45,744 bases of DNA from Pelagibius litoralis. Lineage in GTDB: Bacteria > Pseudomonadota > Alphaproteobacteria > Kiloniellales > DSM-21159. The position numbers and the translations under genes were made by a program. The DNA is taken from assembly GCA_029287455.1 (NCBI GenBank), contig JARFRB010000139.1, forward strand, positions 1 to 45,744, read 5' to 3'. The notes below the pieces were generated by a model. It was not told where the DNA came from, searched no databases, and saw only the letters and a program-made list of their open reading frames with translations. Positions 42,351 to 45,744 of this stretch are shown in pieces (the first letter of the stretch is position 1; each line of letters opens with the position of its first letter).

Positions 42351-43793
42351 TCAGGCATAGCTATAGGTCCCCGTTTCCATTGTCTTGCGCGCGGTGGGAT
42401 CAATGCGGGTGATCGTTTCTACACGCCGATTAAATAGCTCGGTGGCGGAGAAGTGTTTGCCGTCGTAGACAGGGAAGTAGAAATTCCATCCCTCGGGGAA
42501 CTCCTCGGATGTGTAGAGCGTGTTCATGCTCCTGTAGAGGGCAATCGGGATGAGGTGGAATATGGAGAACCGGCTTTTGACGAACGGGTGATTATCGAGC
42601 ACCTTTCTGATGTCGCCATACCCTTCTTCGATGGTATCGAAGGTCTCTTCTGTCGCGTCAGGCGACAGGACGACGCCAAAGTTAATCTCAGGAATAGCGT
42701 GAGAGAGAATGGCATCAATCGCTGCGTTCTGATCTTCGACCGGCTTCAACTTCTTATAGTTCGCGCGTCTGTCGAAGGTTTCGACCGGAATGAAGGCGCG
42801 GTACGCGCCTAGATGCCGCCCAGTTACCGGATCGATACTGTTGGCGAAGAGTAAGCGAACCAAATCGTGATCGACTGCGCCTTTCGGCACAAGACGACCG
42901 ATTTCAAGGCCGTTTGGAAACTCCCAGGCAAAGCCAAGATCGCGCATCTTGCCCAAGAGCGCTTCGAGATAGGGTCGTTTCAGCAGCAAGAAGTTGTCAT
43001 CCGAAAAATTGATCGTTCGGATGCCAGCAGCCGCATAGTGCTCCAAGAGCTCAAATGCAGCGTCGAGAGGTAACGCCTCGAACTTTGTCCGGCGACTCTC
43101 ACAGAAGTCACATTCTCTCGGACAGCCACGGGTAAAATAGGCAAAACCGACGGGGGTCGTGACCCCGGCGGGGACAGGGCCGTCGTGGCTGTCCGAGTAA
43201 ATTGATACGTCTTGGAGTTTGTTAAAGTCGGGTTTGCTAAGCCCTTCAAATGGATATCGGTGGGCCGGGACAATGGTTGGAGTCAGCCAATCGTTTTCCG
43301 CTATGGCTTGTGTGTTGATGTCGCCGACGAAAGCCATGTCAGCGCCAGCTTCAAGATAGAAACGCGGACGTGCCTTAACATCCGCGCCGCCAGCTAGAAT
43401 TTTGAGGTCTGGTTTGATCGAACGACAAAGCCTGATAACCTCTCTGACAATGCCGCTTTCATAGGTGAAGTGGTTTGAGACGCCGACGGCGTCAAGCCTT
43501 GGGACGATTTCGCGCAATGTGTCGAGATCAATGCCGACCCGCTTCAATGATGCGACTTTCGACCCGAATGGCACTTCCCGATAGGTCTGGCGTTTCGCGA
43601 ATGGCGACGCCTTGAGATCAACGATTTCGGTCTCAAGGCCCAAATCACGCTCGAGTATCGTGGCGACTCGAACCAGACTTATTGGCATTGTGTAGTTGTA
43701 GGCGTTGCCCAGATGTGGCGTTTGGTTCGGAGCGCTCGTGTCGCTTAATGTGAAATTCACCGTAGGGTAATTAATCAAGAGAATAGAACGCAA
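42351..43793 (-). CDS. B12-binding-type radical SAM protein
   Basis: About 480 residues. An N-terminal Rossmann-like, cobalamin-binding-type domain (SILLINYPTVNFTL, LDAVGVSNHFTYESG, ILAGGADVKARP, GADMAFVGDINTQ) is followed by a radical SAM barrel with RGCPRECDFCESRR (Cys about 223, 227, 230) and FSDDNFLLLKRPYLEALL. Such enzymes make methyl transfers or rearrangements on small molecules and lipids. I choose TTG 43793 because AAGGAG lies 7 bases upstream; an ATG at 43832 has a poor context. Operon with LysE, divergent from Lrp. No known pathway partner is present, so the product is unknown. Confidence 0.85.
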   Translation of the reverse strand: MRSILLINYPTVNFTLSDTSAPNQTPHLGNAYNYTMPISLVRVATILERDLGLETEIVDLKASPFAKRQTYREVPFGSKVASLKRVGIDLDTLREIVPRLDAVGVSNHFTYESGIVREVIRLCRSIKPDLKILAGGADVKARPRFYLEAGADMAFVGDINTQAIAENDWLTPTIVPAHRYPFEGLSKPDFNKLQDVSIYSDSHDGPVPAGVTTPVGFAYFTRGCPRECDFCESRRTKFEALPLDAAFELLEHYAAAGIRTINFSDDNFLLLKRPYLEALLGKMRDLGFAWEFPNGLEIGRLVPKGAVDHDLVRLLFANSIDPVTGRHLGAYRAFIPVETFDRRANYKKLKPVEDQNAAIDAILSHAIPEINFGVVLSPDATEETFDTIEEGYGDIRKVLDNHPFVKSRFSIFHLIPIALYRSMNTLYTSEEFPEGWNFYFPVYDGKHFSATELFNRRVETITRIDPTARKTMETGTYSYA

Positions 43794-43847
43794 TGAACCT
43801 CTCCTTCCTGGTTGGCGCCGCCGAACGTGCATGTTTAATATTATTGT

Positions 43848-43853
43848 TATACT
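43848..43853 (+). promoter_or_regulatory. Possible -10 box for the Lrp-type regulator
   Basis: TATACT within an AT-rich segment (43831-43880) about 40 bases before the Lrp-type gene. The segment also contains ACTTAAAGT, a near-palindrome that could bind the divergent regulator. No clear -35 is seen, so this is tentative. Confidence 0.3.
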
Positions 43854-43892
43854 TAAAGTTTATCGTAAAAATGATGATGGTTCTCAGGATAG

Positions 43893-44384
43893 ATGACGAA
43901 AATGCCGTATAAATACGACCTCGACGCGAAAGATTATCGGATCATCGATGCTTTGCAGGAAAATTGCTGGTCCTCGTCAAAGGAGATAGCCGCGGCGGTG
44001 GGCCTATCGATTTCCGCGACTGCCCAGCGAATCCGCGCGCTGCGAGAGACCGAGAATTTGTTGTCCGCCCATGCTGTCGTGGATCCGGCAAGCATGGGTG
44101 TTCAGCTTGAGGCCTTGTTTCTTATCCAGTTAGACAAGCACGACCAAAGCACCGTTGAAGAGTTTATGAACGAGGTGCTCAACCTGCCAGAAGTGGTGTC
44201 GATTTTCTTGGTGACTGGCCGCTACGACATTGTGGCGAATGTGGTCGGGACAAGTATGGATCATCTGAAAGCCCTGGCCTTTGAGCAATTCACGAGCCGG
44301 CCATTCATTACTCGAATAGAAACGTCGATAGTTTACAACTCGCTTCATGCCCGTGTTCTGAAACCCCTTGAGAAAGTGGGATAG
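43893..44384 (+). CDS. Lrp/AsnC family transcriptional regulator
   Basis: 163 residues: a helix-turn-helix N-domain (YRIIDALQENCWSSSKEIAAAV, then SISATAQRIRALRE) and an RAM ligand-binding domain (LFLIQLDKHDQS, VVSIFLVTGRYDIVANVVG). Such regulators bind amino acids and often control a divergent exporter gene. It sits opposite the radical SAM-LysE operon, which suggests that the exported metabolite or its precursor is the effector. AGGA is close to the ATG at 43893; an internal ATG at 43902 is an alternative. Confidence 0.92.
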   Translation: MTKMPYKYDLDAKDYRIIDALQENCWSSSKEIAAAVGLSISATAQRIRALRETENLLSAHAVVDPASMGVQLEALFLIQLDKHDQSTVEEFMNEVLNLPEVVSIFLVTGRYDIVANVVGTSMDHLKALAFEQFTSRPFITRIETSIVYNSLHARVLKPLEKVG

Positions 44385-44814
44385 GTCCGGGTTCAATAGG
44401 GCCAATTAAGATAAGAAAGTCGCTGACTCGCAGCCTTGCGGTGTCATTTCGCATTCAGCCGCACACGCCCCGGATTTGACAGCAATAGGCTGAAGTGGAT
44501 TGGGTCTTCGAGATTCGAACGGGATGGTATCTTGACCGAGGCCCCTTGCTCCATAGATCCTCGCGAAAGCCCAAAACCGATCCCCTCATCGCGGCAAGGG
44601 AGTGAAGCGCCAGACCGCCTGAAGGGGAATCGGGTTTATGAGTCTGCGGCTTGAACCGGGATTTGTTGCTTTCGTTTAATGGCGCGGTTCGCGGTGTGCA
44701 ATCTAAACTATTTTGGATTATCGCCCTTACTATTTAAAGTATACTTAGATTGCTTCGATGTTCTTTAATCCAGAATAAAGAAGACACATAGAATTCTCCC
44801 AATATTGAACGGGC
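44385..44814. other. Gap with the right inverted-repeat arm and an AT-rich stretch
   Basis: After the Lrp gene come about 100 bases without features, then the right arm (44488-44660), then an AT-rich stretch with the palindrome AAGTATACTT at 44737-44746 and no gene before the protease frame. Confidence 0.6.
44488..44660 (-). repeat. Right arm of a long inverted repeat
   Basis: Read on the minus strand this matches 41333-41503, including the identical 30-base core and the MEQG-starting frame. On the minus strand that frame continues MEQGASVKIPSRSNLEDP and stops soon after, beyond the shared part, so the arms diverge just inside the unit. Confidence 0.88.
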
Positions 44815-44843
44815 ATGCCGGAGCGTCTTCGCGGTGACCGAAG

Positions 44844-45744
44844 ATGTGCAGGTCCGGTTGCGCCAACAAGGAACCTCTTTTGCGCGCATTGCCGGCGCCG
44901 ATCCGCGCGACGCTTCTCGATGCGGCAGCAAGTACGGATCAAGCGCTCCTCGCGGCGGTGGAGGCGGCGATCCGGGAGCATCCCGGCCTGGCCGAAGCCA
45001 TCTGCGCGCGCCCTAGCGCTAAAGCCCGAGCTCGAAGACGAGATCCAGACGGCATCGGCCGCGCCGCCTTTGCGAACCCAGACAGCCGCATCGGGCGACA
45101 CCGGGTCCGGCGGTGGCGATCTGGTTATCGCCGGTCTCGGCGGCCTCGCCGCGGTGGGCGCCGTCGTCGCCGTGGGGGGGCGGTGGAGGCTCGGGGGGAG
45201 GCAGTAGCGGATCGGATCCCGAGTCCCCGCCTCCGGACTCCAAGCCTCCGGATCCCGAACCCGGCCCGGGTCCGCCGGAATTCGACAAGAGCGAATACCG
45301 TGCGCAAGAGGGCCTGGCGTTGGTGAACGCGGCGGACGCTTATGTCAGAGGCCTCACCGGGAAAGGAATAGTTCTCGCAATCTTCGATTCGGGCCTGGAT
45401 GTCACGCACCCCGAGTTTCAGGGGCAGATCGCGCCTGGCGGCTATGATTTCGTGCTGGACACCCCCGATATGACGGATCCGAACGGGCATGGGACCCACG
45501 TTTCCGGGATCGCCGCCGCGCGCAAGGACGATGTCGGCATGCATGGGGTCGCCTACGACGCGAAGCTCTTGCCGATCCGCCTTTTCAGCGCGGGTGGCAG
45601 CCTGGCCGTGAGCGACGCGGAACTGGCCAACGCGATCGACTACGCGGTCGCGCGCGGGGCTGTGGTCTTGAACAACAGCTGGGGGTCGCCCACCCCGGTG
45701 ACCACCGTGACTCGAGCCCAGATCGTCGCGTCCATTCCTCAAGA
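44844..45744 (+). CDS. Subtilisin-like (S8) serine protease, truncated by the window end, two frameshifts
   Basis: The 3' part (open to the end from 45023) encodes an S8 domain: GKGIVLAIFDSGLDV (catalytic Asp), then DPNGHGTHVSGIAAA (catalytic His), then VVLNNSWGSPTP; the Ser lies beyond the window. Protein-like sequence switches frame twice. DQALLAAVEAAIREHPGLAE up to about 45005 continues in the next frame as ALALKPELEDEIQTA, at a GC-repeat. GGDLVIAGLGGLAAVGAVVA (a membrane-like stretch) continues in the third frame after seven G at 45174-45180 as GGGSGGGSSGSDPES. Removing one G and adding one GC pair restores one frame. The start is uncertain. It may be a pseudogene, a phase-variable gene or a low-coverage error near the contig end. 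Confidence 0.78.

Noticed and set aside
44505-44523. tRNA T-loop look-alike (GTTCGAATC on the minus strand) in the right repeat arm
   Set aside because: No acceptor, D or anticodon stem can be drawn around it, and the copy in the left arm reads differently at this place.
44436-44654. 72-residue open frame on the plus strand at the right arm
   Set aside because: It overlaps the repeat, has no ribosome site, and the protein-like frame of the arm is on the other strand.
1-45744. CRISPR array, rRNA or tRNA genes, replication origin
   Set aside because: No regular repeat-spacer pattern, no rRNA-like sequence, no complete cloverleaf and no DnaA-box cluster were seen by eye.

Overview
This 45.7 kb window is chromosomal DNA with high-GC coding stretches. 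It probably comes from an alphaproteobacterium, and a marine or osmolyte-using one is plausible. That placement is inferred from a Zur-zinc ABC locus with zur behind the permease, a DmdA-like demethylase, an N-methylproline-demethylase-like flavoprotein, a TolB/TPR-type cyclase and a DUF3179 protein. No rRNA or tRNA was found. The first 24 bases are Nextera adapter, so base 1 is a library/assembly end and not genomic sequence.

Layout. 0-8 kb: tail of an unknown gene, an M24 peptidase homologue, a DHA2-type MFS exporter, then a P-type proton ATPase translationally coupled to a SulP/STAS anion transporter. 8-14 kb: a class III cyclase-TolB-TPR protein, a patatin-like lipoprotein, and convergent to it a secreted protein of unknown function. 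14-24.2 kb: a catabolic-looking region with a PhyH oxygenase, an OYE/Fe-S/FAD flavoprotein, a DUF3179 protein, a 62-residue gene, an acyl-CoA dehydrogenase homologue lacking its catalytic Glu, and a three-gene operon (DmdA-like demethylase, VOC protein, acyl-CoA ligase). This region could process a methylated onium compound or a related acid through CoA thioesters. 24.6-30.1 kb: a Cache-HAMP adenylate cyclase, then znuC-znuB-zur divergent from znuA, with a Zur-box-like dyad between them.

30.4-41.2 kb: an accessory-looking stretch. It holds a lipoprotein plus a three-domain peptidoglycan hydrolase with no signal peptide, a GT4 glycosyltransferase, an NDP-hexose 2,3-dehydratase (a family best known from deoxysugar antibiotics), a possible second glycosyltransferase, a DUF5996 protein, an MFS transporter and a peroxiredoxin-like/2OG-Fe(II) oxygenase fusion.

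41.3-44.7 kb: the most distinctive part. A visibly AT-richer unit of a B12-binding-type radical SAM enzyme and a LysE exporter, divergent from an Lrp/AsnC regulator, is flanked by about 170 bp imperfect inverted repeats. A decayed IS5-type transposase tail abuts the inner edge of the left arm. This looks like a mobilised make-export-sense cassette. The window ends inside a subtilisin-like protease gene whose frame is broken twice, at a GC repeat and at a run of seven G.
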